Shown here in pieces: positions 36,441 to 45,284 of a stretch of DNA of 64,000 nt (the first letter of the stretch is position 1; each line of letters begins with the position of its first letter). The notes under the pieces are model-generated. The model was given only the letters and a program-made list of their open reading frames with translations. It did not search any database and was not told where the DNA came from. Both the position numbers and the translations under genes were made by a program. The stretch comes from Chryseobacterium suipulveris (GTDB lineage: Bacteria > Bacteroidota > Bacteroidia > Flavobacteriales > Weeksellaceae), in the NCBI RefSeq assembly GCF_022811685.1, contig NZ_CP094532.1, positions 1,265,501-1,329,500 on the forward strand, in the 5' to 3' direction.

Positions 36441-36779
36441 ATGAAAGTATATGTATCAATTTTTTATTTACAATCTCCGTTTGGAGATAGAATAAACTGC
36501 GGAGTGGTTATGTTCAGCAGAAAGGGTTGTATTGTTAAAATAAATGAGGACAGGTTGAAATTTATTAAAAAGTTTCGCCCCGGTGGCGCAAAATTATTTA
36601 CGATGGCAGTTAAAAATATGGCTTATCATTTTAATAACGTCCATATTCCAACTGTAAAAGGATTAACTGATTTACATTACAACTCAAATAACCTTTTCGG
36701 AATTGAAAAGCCTAAAAGAATTATGATTGATTTCACACAAGAAAATTTCGATAATTTTTTTGAGCGGGTTTTTCAGTGA
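36441..36779 (+). CDS. DUF3037-like protein in reverse orientation
   Basis: 112 aa, YVSIFYLQSPFGDRINCGVVMFSRKG at the start, the usual opening of DUF3037-type proteins (a conserved Arg and Asn-x-Gly-Val-Val). No signal peptide. It runs against the array, ending six bases before the box of site 36, so it cannot depend on a promoter at attI. Family assignment is moderate; function unknown. Confidence 0.65.
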   Translation: MKVYVSIFYLQSPFGDRINCGVVMFSRKGCIVKINEDRLKFIKKFRPGGAKLFTMAVKNMAYHFNNVHIPTVKGLTDLHYNSNNLFGIEKPKRIMIDFTQENFDNFFERVFQ

Positions 36780-36785
36780 CATTAC

Positions 36786-36978
36786 AGATAACGGAAAAAG
36801 TATTTGCGAAGGGCGGGCTAAACTGCACGAAAAGTTCAATTTCGACCAACCGAAGCAAATTGCTTTTTCGTGGAACTAAATTACAAAAAAATGTGAAACG
36901 AAAAGCAAATTGCGACTAAAAAAGTAGAGTGGTTCTATTATAACTTCAACCCCGCCTTTTGCAAATACTATGTTACCT
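36786..36978 (-). repeat. attC site 36
   Basis: 193 bp, class A. Boxes AGATAAC and GTTACCT. Confidence 0.86.
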
Positions 36979-36987
36979 GCTGCCGTT

Positions 36988-37980
36988 TTATTCATTTAGT
37001 TTTTCTAATATTTCTTTTACTAATTCCTTATACTCGTCGTTGATTTTGAAATTGTCCTTTTCCCACGGATAATTCGGAAATTCATAGTGAATAACTTGTC
37101 TCAAGTAATCGTTCCATTTATGTCCGAGTTGATTTGAGATTAATGCCAAAAAGTATCCCGCTTGTCTTTCGTTATCAGCGGCGCCATTTCTTGCAAATTC
37201 TTTTCTCATTTGCACTCTTGTTAGCATATCTTTTTTAAGTAATGCAGGCAAAAAATAATCTTTGATTCTTTGAGAGGATACGATATTTTTTGAAAGATAC
37301 TTTATGAGATTTTCTCTTAATTCATTTATTTCATATGTTCCTGGTTCATTTGACATATCAATAATGAATTTCTTTTTGTTTGATTTTTCCCTTTCAACTT
37401 CTTCTGGAATTATTACAGTTTTGGATAAAAGTTCATCTCCGCTTTTGGTTTTAATGTAACTTAAAACAATTGCATTAATTCCTAAATTATAATTTGTGGA
37501 TAGCCATTCAATCATTCTACTCAGCGGTTCTTCAACAGCAAAACCAACAAGTAAAAGTCGCTGAACCTGATTTATAGACAAATCTTCAATTTGTTTTTGA
37601 GGAAATTTTTCGGATAAATAATCAATCAAAGATTGGTCAGTAAATTTTTGGCAAATTTCTCCAAGTTTTTCAATATCCCAAGTAGAAACGTCAGAAGCAT
37701 AGTCAACAACTTGTGCTAATACTTCTCTCGGCAGTTTTTCTCTCTTAAGTTCAATGATAACGACATTTCCATTGTTATCAATACCCAAAAAATCTAACGG
37801 TCCGGATTTAGTTTGAACTTGTTGACCGATAATTGCAATATCATTTCCGAGAATTTCAGAATTACTTTTAATCCATTCTTCTAAATCCTCTTTTTCTTTT
37901 CTTCCGTTTTCACTTAAAGTCGAATTTACGATATTCAATTTACCGTCAATAATTTGCCAAGTTTGTATTTCTGTTGCCAT
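36988..37980 (-). CDS. NucS/DUF91-like endonuclease
   Basis: 330 aa. The PD-(D/E)XK core is clear: GPLDFLGIDNNGNVVIIELKREK at about residues 59-81 gives the Asp and the ExK pair, preceded by LEEWIKSNSEILG. This N-terminal module is that of NucS/DUF91 nucleases, which cut branched or mismatched DNA. The C-terminal 130 residues are helical and are an addition to the basic family. Defence or repair role by inference. Confidence 0.85.
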   Translation of the reverse strand: MATEIQTWQIIDGKLNIVNSTLSENGRKEKEDLEEWIKSNSEILGNDIAIIGQQVQTKSGPLDFLGIDNNGNVVIIELKREKLPREVLAQVVDYASDVSTWDIEKLGEICQKFTDQSLIDYLSEKFPQKQIEDLSINQVQRLLLVGFAVEEPLSRMIEWLSTNYNLGINAIVLSYIKTKSGDELLSKTVIIPEEVEREKSNKKKFIIDMSNEPGTYEINELRENLIKYLSKNIVSSQRIKDYFLPALLKKDMLTRVQMRKEFARNGAADNERQAGYFLALISNQLGHKWNDYLRQVIHYEFPNYPWEKDNFKINDEYKELVKEILEKLNE

Positions 37981-38014
37981 ATTTGTTTTTATGCGGTTGT
38001 TCAGTTACGGTTGC

Positions 38015-38208
38015 AGGTAACGGGAAAAGGCTTGGCGCAGTGCGGGCTTAATTGAACGGCAAGTTCAATTCAAACCAAACGAAGCCAATGCTTTTTCCGT
38101 GGAACTAACTTAAGAAAAATTTGTGGAACGGAAAAGCAGTGGCGGCTAAATTTTTCGGGTAGTTCAACTTGGATTCAAGCCCCGCATTGCGCCAAACCTA
38201 TGTTATCT
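38015..38208 (-). repeat. attC site 37
   Basis: 194 bp, own arm class (AAGGCTTGGCGCAGTGCGGG left, CCCGCATTGCGCCAAACCT right). Boxes AGGTAAC and GTTATCT. Confidence 0.84.
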
Positions 38209-38218
38209 GCAGTATTTT

Positions 38219-38617
38219 TTACTTCGGTTTATAATGAAATTTTACGATTTCCAATTCAGGATGTTTTCCAATTTTTGTTGTTGGAATTAATATTATTTTA
38301 TCTTTAGAAATAGCTGTCACTTTTCCTTCAATTTCTCCATAAGGATTTTGAAAATATACGCTTTTTTCTTCCACATTAAATTCCCATTTTCCATTTGATT
38401 CGGTTCCGTTATCATAAACGGTGTAAGTATTATCTTTTTTGAATTCATATTCCATCGAACCTTCCTCTTTTCCAAACTCTTCCATTTTTTGATTATTCAA
38501 TTCAACATAATCAATTTTCCATCTTTTAAATAAGACAGAAACATTTTCAGAATTTTTTGAGGTCATACAGGAAAGCAGAAAAATTGTAAATAATAAGATT
38601 AATAGGTTGGTTTTCAT
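38219..38617 (-). CDS. lipocalin-like lipoprotein
   Basis: 132 aa, leader MKTNLLILLFTIFLLSC. The mature domain has the lipocalin-like opening LFKRWKIDYVELNNQKM and beta hairpins (YEFKKDNTYTVYDNG, NGKWEFNVEEKSVYF), as in the small Bacteroidota lipocalin-like lipoproteins. Ligand unknown. Confidence 0.75.
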   Translation of the reverse strand: MKTNLLILLFTIFLLSCMTSKNSENVSVLFKRWKIDYVELNNQKMEEFGKEEGSMEYEFKKDNTYTVYDNGTESNGKWEFNVEEKSVYFQNPYGEIEGKVTAISKDKIILIPTTKIGKHPELEIVKFHYKPK

Positions 38618-38666
38618 TATTTATGATACTAATTGAATTAATTTGTTACGGTCTTCATAATATTGC

Positions 38667-38798
38667 AGATAACGGTTCGCGTATTGGCGATGGGCGGGAT
38701 TTTTAGCACTAATGTTCATACGAAGCACAAATGTTGAATTTTGCACTTCCGTTGATACGAAGCCGTTCAGCCCGCCTATTGCCAATACGATGTTATAG
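38667..38798 (-). repeat. attC site 38 (short class)
   Basis: 132 bp, class S (CGCGTATTGGCGATGGGCGG). Boxes AGATAAC and GTTATAG. It is the attC of the four-gene cassette. Confidence 0.82.
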
Positions 38799-38807
38799 GC
38801 TGCCTTT

Positions 38808-39335
38808 TTAGTTGTTATTTATTTTTAGTTTCATCATTATGTCCGTCTGTTCGTCATTGCCCAATTTGAAAATGTGTTTGTCAAATTCAACGAAACCATT
38901 TTTCTTGTAGAAACTTATTGCTCTTGGATTTTCTTCCCAAACGCCTAACCAAACATAGTCAGCGTTTTTTTGTCTTGCGACTTGCAACGCCTTGTCGTAA
39001 AGAATTTGTCCGACTTTTTTTCCGTGAAATTCTTTCGGAACGTAAATTCTTTCTATTTCAAGTGCTTTGTCGTTTTTAAGTTCTGTTTGTGATTGTCCAA
39101 AGTTCACTTTTAAGTAACCGATTACATTGTCATCAAGTATTGCAAAATAAAATTCAGAGTTTGGGTCTGTAAGTTCTTCTGTCAATTTGGTTTCGGCAAA
39201 ACTTTCGTCTAAATATTTTTGCATATCTTCTTCGGTGTTTGAACCTGCAAAAGTTTCATAAAAAGTTTTTCTTCCTATTTCCTGTAATTGTTTAATGTTG
39301 TTTAGCGTAACTTTCTGTACTGTTATATTTTTCAT
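38808..39335 (-). CDS. GNAT N-acetyltransferase
   Basis: 175 aa GNAT fold. Motif A is ALEIERIYVPKEFHGKKVGQ, the acetyl-CoA pyrophosphate loop being HGKKVGQ. Motif B is GVWEENPRAISFYKKNGF. Closest in layout to the PaiA/spermidine-type acetyltransferases of Bacteroidota. Last gene of the four-gene cassette, 11 bp after the next acetyltransferase. A detoxifying role is possible. Confidence 0.9.
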   Translation of the reverse strand: MKNITVQKVTLNNIKQLQEIGRKTFYETFAGSNTEEDMQKYLDESFAETKLTEELTDPNSEFYFAILDDNVIGYLKVNFGQSQTELKNDKALEIERIYVPKEFHGKKVGQILYDKALQVARQKNADYVWLGVWEENPRAISFYKKNGFVEFDKHIFKLGNDEQTDIMMKLKINNN

Positions 39336-39346
39336 TGCTTAAATAA

Positions 39347-39802
39347 TTAAATATTCCATTCATAATTCAGCCATTCTTTATTTTCATTTGCTCCTAATCT
39401 CTCGTAAAATCTTTGTCCTGCTTCATTCCAAGGTGCAACTGTCCATTTAATCTGCGAGCAATTATTTTCTTTTGCTTCATTTTTTAAAGCATTCATTAAC
39501 TGTTCTCCCATTTTTTGCCCTCTGTAATTTTCATCTACATACAATTCTTTCATATAAATGGCAGGTTTGTTCTGGGCTGTGTAAGGATGATAATAATACA
39601 CCAACATTCCTGCGATTTTATCACTGTCTTCCGCAACAATACAATGAAAATCGGGTGGATTTTTTTTAAATCCACTGTTTCTAACAATTTCCGGTGTAAT
39701 GGCAAATGAATTAATATACTTTTCAAAAACTGCCAATTCTTTCATTAACTGCCAAAGTTGTTCACTGTCTTTTTCTTCTGCTTTTCGTATTGTGATATTC
39801 AT
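39347..39802 (-). CDS. GNAT N-acetyltransferase
   Basis: 151 aa GNAT enzyme: ITIRKAEEKDSEQLWQLMKE at the start, acetyl-CoA loop YRGQKMGEQLM, then WNEAGQRFYERLGA. The layout YYYHPYTAQNKPAIYMKELYVDE is typical of diamine/spermidine acetyltransferase-like GNATs. It sits between the SMR pump gene and the second GNAT. Confidence 0.9.
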   Translation of the reverse strand: MNITIRKAEEKDSEQLWQLMKELAVFEKYINSFAITPEIVRNSGFKKNPPDFHCIVAEDSDKIAGMLVYYYHPYTAQNKPAIYMKELYVDENYRGQKMGEQLMNALKNEAKENNCSQIKWTVAPWNEAGQRFYERLGANENKEWLNYEWNI

Positions 39803-39820
39803 TTTGTAAATTTAATTTGG

Positions 39821-40150
39821 TTAATGTGCAGAAACAGCTTTAAGTCCAACAATTGAACCAATTAAAGTAGTCAGAAACAGTATTCGTAAGAAGGTTGCAG
39901 GTTCTTTAAATACAAAAATTCCTACTAAAACTGTTCCTACGGCTCCGATACCTGTCCAGACAGCATAAGCTGTTCCGATTGGTAATGCTTGAGTAGCTTT
40001 AACAAGAAGTCCCATACTGATGGCAAGAGTAACTAAAAAACCTCCATACCATAAATACATTTCGTTTCCTGTTGTCCCTTTTGCTTTACCTAAACAAAAG
40101 GCAAAAGCGACTTCAAATAAACCAGCAATCACTAAAATAATCCAATTCAT
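39821..40150 (-). CDS. SMR-family multidrug/guanidinium exporter
   Basis: 109 aa with four membrane segments. The membrane-embedded Glu is in MNWIILVIAGLFEVAFAF (Glu-13). YAVWTGIGAVGTVLVG is the family signature. Members of the SugE/Gdx branch export guanidinium and quaternary ammonium cations, EmrE-type members export a wider range; the short sequence does not settle which. Single-gene pumps of this family work as dimers. Confidence 0.92.
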   Translation of the reverse strand: MNWIILVIAGLFEVAFAFCLGKAKGTTGNEMYLWYGGFLVTLAISMGLLVKATQALPIGTAYAVWTGIGAVGTVLVGIFVFKEPATFLRILFLTTLIGSIVGLKAVSAH

Positions 40151-40226
40151 TTTCTCTAATTTTCTGCTTGCAAAATTCGGAAATGAAATTGAGAGAAAAT
40201 TTTACAAATGATAAAAAATGAACTAG

Positions 40227-40790
40227 CTATTTTATTTCTGCTCTTATTCTGCTTAAACTAACTTGTGTTATTCCCAAATATGAAGCTATGTGTCCTAATT
40301 GAACCCGTTGAATTAGGTCGGGATTATCTTTTAGAATTTCTTTGTAACGTTCTTTTGCAGTTCGGAATTGTCGGGAAATAAGACGTTCTTCTGTTTTTAC
40401 AAGCTCCTGTTCGGCAAATCTTCGCCCCCAATTTGCAATATGAATGTCTTCGTCAAAAAGTTTTTTAAGGCTTTTTGTTTTCAGTTCATACAGTTTGCAA
40501 CTTTCCATCAATTCAATATCTTCATATCCTTTCTGATTTGAAACATAACTTTTCATAGAAATAATTGTATCTCCCTCTTTTCCAAACCAAAAAGTTATTT
40601 CGTTGTCGGTTGTTTTAGAATAACCTCTGACAATTCCTTGTTTAATAAAGTAGATATTGTTTTCGATTTTGTCTGCTCTTAACAAGATATGTCCCTTTGA
40701 AAAACTCACTTCATCAATTTGCTTTTTAAGCGTCTGCTTAGATGTTTGTGGCAATAGATATATGTTGTCAAGAATGTTGTCTATATTCAT
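40227..40790 (-). CDS. Crp/Fnr-family transcriptional regulator
   Basis: 187 aa from the ATG at 40790. Cyclic-nucleotide-binding-like beta barrel at about 25-115 (KGHILLRADKIENNIYFIKQ, GYSKTTDNEITFWFGKEGD), dimer helix, and C-terminal HTH GHIASYLGITQVSLSRIRAE. First gene of the four-gene cassette, so it probably controls the pump and acetyltransferase genes. The upstream frame extends into attC site 39 and was rejected. Confidence 0.88.
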   Translation of the reverse strand: MNIDNILDNIYLLPQTSKQTLKKQIDEVSFSKGHILLRADKIENNIYFIKQGIVRGYSKTTDNEITFWFGKEGDTIISMKSYVSNQKGYEDIELMESCKLYELKTKSLKKLFDEDIHIANWGRRFAEQELVKTEERLISRQFRTAKERYKEILKDNPDLIQRVQLGHIASYLGITQVSLSRIRAEIK

Positions 40791-40813
40791 TTGAGGGGTT
40801 TTGGTAAGGTTGC

Positions 40814-41005
40814 CTATAACGGAAAAAGTATTGCTGAAGTGCGGGCTTTTACAAACTGAAAGTTCAATTATCACTACACTGAACAAAAACTTTTTTCTTT
40901 TGCTAATTTACTAAAAAGAGTGAAAAAAAAAAGTTTTTGTGGGTAAATATAACCGAGTTTTCTATCTTGACTTTAACCCCGCATTTTAGCAATACCATGT
41001 TATAT
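40814..41005 (-). repeat. attC site 39
   Basis: 192 bp, divergent class B (AGTATTGCTGAAGTGCGGGC left, CCCGCATTTTAGCAATAC right). Boxes CTATAAC and GTTATAT. Its right box begins the 5.2-kb cassette. Confidence 0.83.
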
Positions 41006-41196
41006 GCAGTGCTTTTTGTTCAGTGTGTTTGAAAATATGTAGGAGTAGTTGAGGGAAATTTATTCTTTTTTGGCGGAGGGGAAAAAGAGGGAAGGGAAAA
41101 GCTCTTTTGCAGTCTTGGGTTTTGAGGCTGGTGAAGCGGACTGCAAATGTGCTTTTTCCTTTGCGGTGGGCTTTTTTGCAAGTTGGATTTTAAATT

Positions 41197-41394
41197 ATGG
41201 AAGAATGTAATTTACAAACACGAAAATATAACTTTCAAACGCTCCAATATAAATTACAAACACGAAAATATATTTTACAAAGACAAGAATATAGCTCCAC
41301 ATCATGCCAATATAATTTACAAACGAAAGAATATAAAAACATCCTAACAGAATATTCCGTTAGGATAGAAGAATATAAATACAGGACGCTCTAA
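41197..41394 (+). CDS. small heptad-repeat ORF over a 21-bp tandem repeat
   Basis: 65 codons, MEECNLQTRKYNF and so on, with Tyr every seven residues: YNFQTLQ, YKLQTRK, YILQRQE, YSSTSCQ, YNLQTKE. The DNA repeats with a 21-bp period, units ending AATATA. Because 21 is a multiple of three, all forward frames stay open, so coding is unproven. No Shine-Dalgarno is expected in this group. If made, the protein would be an amphipathic coil. Confidence 0.35.
   Translation: MEECNLQTRKYNFQTLQYKLQTRKYILQRQEYSSTSCQYNLQTKEYKNILTEYSVRIEEYKYRTL
41210..41380 (+). repeat. 21-bp tandem repeat tract
   Basis: About eight units of 21 bp ending AATATA, for example AATTACAAACACGAAAATATA in two parts. Some units are degenerate. 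The tract lies at the low-coordinate end of the 5.2-kb cassette, between the frameshifted gene and attC site 39. Confidence 0.75.
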
Positions 41395-41417
41395 TTGAAA
41401 AACTTCCTGTTCTAATA

Positions 41418-42139
41418 TTAAACTGGAGAGGTGAATTTGATGTCCAATACATTTTTATACTCCGGCGACGTTGCTCCATAAAGGCTTTTTACATACTTCT
41501 TGATATTTTGGGCGATAGGATATAAACCTGTTCCGTCTGCATATAAAAGATTGTCTCTTTCTATGAGTTTTGTGTTGAGTTCCGCTTCGGTTTGGTCAAT
41601 GGATTGAGTGGAACTTACTAATGAATCTTTGTAGGTGTTGAGATTTACTAATTTTAAATCGTCCTCGTTTGGGTTGTATGCTGTAATTGTAGACAACAAT
41701 TGCAATAAAATTCCGAAATTCTCTGCTTGTTGGGTATAAGATTGTCGGAAGTGGAAACGGTGGGTGCAGGATTTCCGTTTTCATCGGGTGGTGCAGTCGT
41801 TTTCTTTTGTCCGCCTTGGATTACCCGGTTTAAGGATTTTGCTTGGTCGATTGTTCCCTCGGGAAGTCCCAAAATTTCTAAATGATTGATGATTTTTGTG
41901 CAGGTAGATTTCAAATTTTCAAATGCAGATTGGCGTAATGCGATTGCATTTTTGTTGGCGTGTCGCTTGTCTTCAACTTCGCTCAATTTTGTGGAAGCGG
42001 TTGTATAAAGGGTTTGTAGGTTTGCAACTTTGAGGTTGTCTACTGGTGGATTGTAATTGGTAAAAGTAATTACTTGTTCTGTAAGTTTTTGTAGGTTGGC
42101 TACGTTTTTGGCGTGTCCTACTTCTGATGTTGATGGCAT
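41418..42139 (-). pseudogene. frameshifted hypothetical protein
   Basis: Two overlapping frames give one plausible protein of about 240 aa. The first part runs MPSTSEVGHAKNVANLQKLT to APTVSTS, and the second continues from QSYTQQAENFGILLQLLS to the TAA-proximal DIKFTSPV. The shift is near 41740, where one base is missing after TCC. Helical, with heptad character. This kind of protein is often found as a conserved hypothetical in Chryseobacterium-like genomes. It sits downstream of the antiporter gene in the 5.2-kb cassette. Confidence 0.6.
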
Positions 42140-42201
42140 ATTATTGTTTTTTTTTGTAGGATAAAGTTACTAATTCATTTTTAATCAATATGATAAACTA
42201 C

Positions 42202-44478
42202 TCAATTATTGGAAATTATTAGTGTTGAGGGTATTGATGTAAGCCAAATGCTTTTGCTATCAATTAGTTTTTTCCAGCTTTGGGTACTAATTAGCATGAG
42301 TTGCATTGTTGCGAGAAATTCTTTGTCTATTTTTTGATTTTCATATAGTGAAATATTGTTTGGGGCTACTTGTTCTATGTTTCTGATGGTTTCTTTAATT
42401 TCGGTATTACGATTTATTTCCCCTGCTGCATCTAATATGATGATTTGTGAGTCGTTGTTATGAATGAGGTTTTTTGCATATTCTAAGAGGAAGAAATCAT
42501 TGAGATCAAAAATCGGAACAAATACTTTGGTGGCATTCTGGAAATTTTTATTAATCATAATCCCAACAGGAATGGTGGTTTTGTCCATAATGCTGAGCGT
42601 GAAATCATCGAATGGTGATGAGTTGAATATTGGATTTTTTCCTTTTACGGTATTGATTAATTTTTCGGGATTGATGATTTTTGTCGTAAACCCTAACAGT
42701 TTTCCTAAAATACTTCCTTCGTAAATGGATCTTCCGAGCATGATAAGGAGTAAATCGTAATTTCCTTTTTTTGAAATGTTCAGTAAATCTCCTTCTAAAT
42801 CATTGGATACTTTGAAGAGCGTTTTAACGGGGATTTTCAGTTCCTGAGAGGTCTCTAATGTTTCGGCGAATTGTTCTTCTTTGTATAAATCTGCATCGAA
42901 GGAATGAAGCTCTGTTGTGGGTGCTATATTCATCACGGTAATGCTTTTTTTATCCTTCATTTTATGTGTCAGGTTATCTGCGAGTTTTAGCAAGGCACTC
43001 CCAGAATCTGGCTTGTCAAAAGAGATTAAGACTTTATATTGATTCGCATTGATTTCATCAATAATTTCATTTTCTGATGTTTTGTTTTTGAACAAAAAGT
43101 TAATCAGATCTAATGCAGGCCCTGTCATGAAGGTTGTAAACAGTGCCATAATCACCATCATTGTAAAAATCTGTGGGCTAAGAACTCCTAATTCATATCC
43201 AATATTGAGGACGATTAATTCCATCAATCCCCTTGTGTTCATCAATGCACCAATGGTAAGGCTGTCTTTCCAACTCATTTTGAGAAATTTTGCAGTGAAA
43301 GCACTTCCTGCGAATTTTCCTACAACTGCAACTGAAATGATGAGTGCTGCTGTGATCCAGAGATGGCTATCGTCTAACAGACCAATCTGGGTGCGTAATC
43401 CTGTAAATACAAAGAAAAGCGGTAGGAGTAAAATCATAGCTACATCCTCTACTTTTTCTATAAAAAGGTTTCGGAATTTTGTGTTCTCCGGCATGATTGC
43501 ACCTGCCATAAATGCTCCGAAAAGGGCATGAATACCGATGACTTCTGTAGCATAAGAAGATAAAATGAGAACTAAAAAGAAGATAGCAACAAAGGCTTTG
43601 CTAATGATGCCTTTGCCTGTTTGTAAATCTGCAATTCTTTTAAGAAATGGGCGCACAATTTTGATCATCATCAGTACGTAGATAATCGCCATTATGATAA
43701 CAAATAAAGAACTGGTAAATGAGCCTGCCTTTACGATGGCAATAACCGCTGCCAAAATGCACCAAGCTGTAATGTCATCTGCCGCTGCACAGGTAATGAC
43801 AACGGTGCCCAGTCGGGTTTTTTGTAGATTCCTTTCTTGCACGATCCTGGCTAAAACCGGGAAAGCAGTGATGCTCATGGCGATTGCGATAAATAGTGCA
43901 AATGATGTGAACTGAACTCCTTTTGGAGCGAATTCGAGATAGAGAAAATAGGAAAGTCCTATTCCTAAGGCAAAAGGGATGATGATACTTGCGTGGCTGA
44001 TTACAACGGCATCGTGTGCTTTTTTGCGTAGAACACTTAAATCGAGCTCCATACCGACAATAAACATAAAAAGTATTAATCCTATCTGGCTTAGAAACTG
44101 AAGATTCCCCAGTGATTCTGATGGAAAGAGGAAGGCGGAAAAATCGGGGAAATAAAGGCCAAGTAGGGAGGGGCCTAAAACGATCCCCGCAATCATTTCG
44201 CCAATGACCGCCGGTTGTTTTATTTTGATGCAAATCCAACCAAAAAGTCTAGCTGCAAGGATAATGGTGACGATTTGTGCCAGCAGCAAAGCCAAAGGAT
44301 GATGCAGATTTTCTTTAAAAGATGCTACAAATGTTTCCCACATGGATCCTTCTGAAACTTTGTGTATTACATTTTGATTGATTTCTAAAGTTTTACCTTC
44401 AATAAAAAAATAATACATTAATCCTGAGAAAAATAGGATTGTTATTACATAAAAAAACACATTTCTATACTTCGCCAT
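42202..44478 (-). CDS. CPA2-family cation:proton antiporter
   Basis: 758 aa from the ATG at 44478. The membrane domain (about 60-450) has the CPA2/Kef layout: IKQPAVIGEMIAGIVLGPSLLG, FMFIVGMELDLSVLRKKAHD and the core pair ITCAAADDITAW, with ALFGAFMAGAIMPEN and GALMNTRGLMELI. The C-terminal 300 residues form a soluble, USP-like regulatory part. Expected to exchange Na+ or K+ for H+. It is the largest gene in the window. It is longer, more G+C-rich and more chromosomal in character than typical cassette genes. Confidence 0.92.
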   Translation of the reverse strand: MAKYRNVFFYVITILFFSGLMYYFFIEGKTLEINQNVIHKVSEGSMWETFVASFKENLHHPLALLLAQIVTIILAARLFGWICIKIKQPAVIGEMIAGIVLGPSLLGLYFPDFSAFLFPSESLGNLQFLSQIGLILFMFIVGMELDLSVLRKKAHDAVVISHASIIIPFALGIGLSYFLYLEFAPKGVQFTSFALFIAIAMSITAFPVLARIVQERNLQKTRLGTVVITCAAADDITAWCILAAVIAIVKAGSFTSSLFVIIMAIIYVLMMIKIVRPFLKRIADLQTGKGIISKAFVAIFFLVLILSSYATEVIGIHALFGAFMAGAIMPENTKFRNLFIEKVEDVAMILLLPLFFVFTGLRTQIGLLDDSHLWITAALIISVAVVGKFAGSAFTAKFLKMSWKDSLTIGALMNTRGLMELIVLNIGYELGVLSPQIFTMMVIMALFTTFMTGPALDLINFLFKNKTSENEIIDEINANQYKVLISFDKPDSGSALLKLADNLTHKMKDKKSITVMNIAPTTELHSFDADLYKEEQFAETLETSQELKIPVKTLFKVSNDLEGDLLNISKKGNYDLLLIMLGRSIYEGSILGKLLGFTTKIINPEKLINTVKGKNPIFNSSPFDDFTLSIMDKTTIPVGIMINKNFQNATKVFVPIFDLNDFFLLEYAKNLIHNNDSQIIILDAAGEINRNTEIKETIRNIEQVAPNNISLYENQKIDKEFLATMQLMLISTQSWKKLIDSKSIWLTSIPSTLIISNN

Positions 44479-44576
44479 ATTGATAAATTTGAAGGGCAAA
44501 GTTGGAAAAAAGCGATAAAAATACCAATAGTCGGAAATGGAAATGCAGTAAAATCCTGTTTTTCTGTAATGAAATT

Positions 44577-45284
44577 TCAGCTGTTTATTTTCTCTAAAAA
44601 AGAATTTCGGTACACATCGCTTATGTGTAATGAGAGGTTGGATTCGGGTTTGCTTTTAAGATGGATTTCGTTGTTGGAAAATGCTTTTATGGCTCTTATC
44701 GCAACGATTTCTTTTTTGTTGATCTGCGCAAATTCTTTTTCTGGCAGAAGGTCTAAAAGTTTTTTGAAATTGATGTTTTTCAAGGTTATTTTTATATGAT
44801 CCAATAGTAAAACATCTTTATCCCGGCTATCAATTTCGGAGGTCTGTATATAGAGTATTTGATTGATTTCTATATGGCTTTTTCCGAGATTGGAGTTCCA
44901 TTCTAAAAAGCTATTTGGAGTATGTTCCAGCTGTTCCCAAACTTTGTCAAACGCTTGCAAAAGCCGTTCTTTTTTAATTGGTTTCCTGACATAGTCGATA
45001 ACGTTTAAGTCGAATGCTTCTGCCGCATATTCTTTGTAGGCTGTCGTGAAAATGATGTGTTTCTTCGCAATTTGTTCTGCTACTTGTAGCCCATTTATTC
45101 CGGGCATTTCAATATCCAAAATGCAAAGATTGCAATCGATATTGTTTATTTCTTCTAAAAATGCACGAGGATTATTAAATACTTTTATCACTTCCACATA
45201 TTCTACTGACTCGCAAAGTAGTTTCAGATAGCTTATTGCAAGCAATTCGTCATCGAGTATAACGCACTTGATTGTATTTTTCAT
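44577..45284 (-). CDS. LytTR response regulator
   Basis: 235 aa. Receiver domain with phosphoacceptor Asp in CILDIEMPGINGLQ and Lys in VRKPIKKERL. The C-terminal part is a LytTR DNA-binding domain (ILYIQTSEIDSRDKDVLLLD, with KEIVAIRAIKAF). Its start overlaps the end of the kinase gene by 35 bp. It is likely to regulate the antiporter or its own operon. Confidence 0.9.
   Translation of the reverse strand: MKNTIKCVILDDELLAISYLKLLCESVEYVEVIKVFNNPRAFLEEINNIDCNLCILDIEMPGINGLQVAEQIAKKHIIFTTAYKEYAAEAFDLNVIDYVRKPIKKERLLQAFDKVWEQLEHTPNSFLEWNSNLGKSHIEINQILYIQTSEIDSRDKDVLLLDHIKITLKNINFKKLLDLLPEKEFAQINKKEIVAIRAIKAFSNNEIHLKSKPESNLSLHISDVYRNSFLEKINS

Noticed and set aside
43049..44239. Plus- and minus-strand ORFs of 70-160 codons inside the antiporter gene
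   Set aside because: Shadows caused by the higher G+C content of this gene; they lack family motifs.
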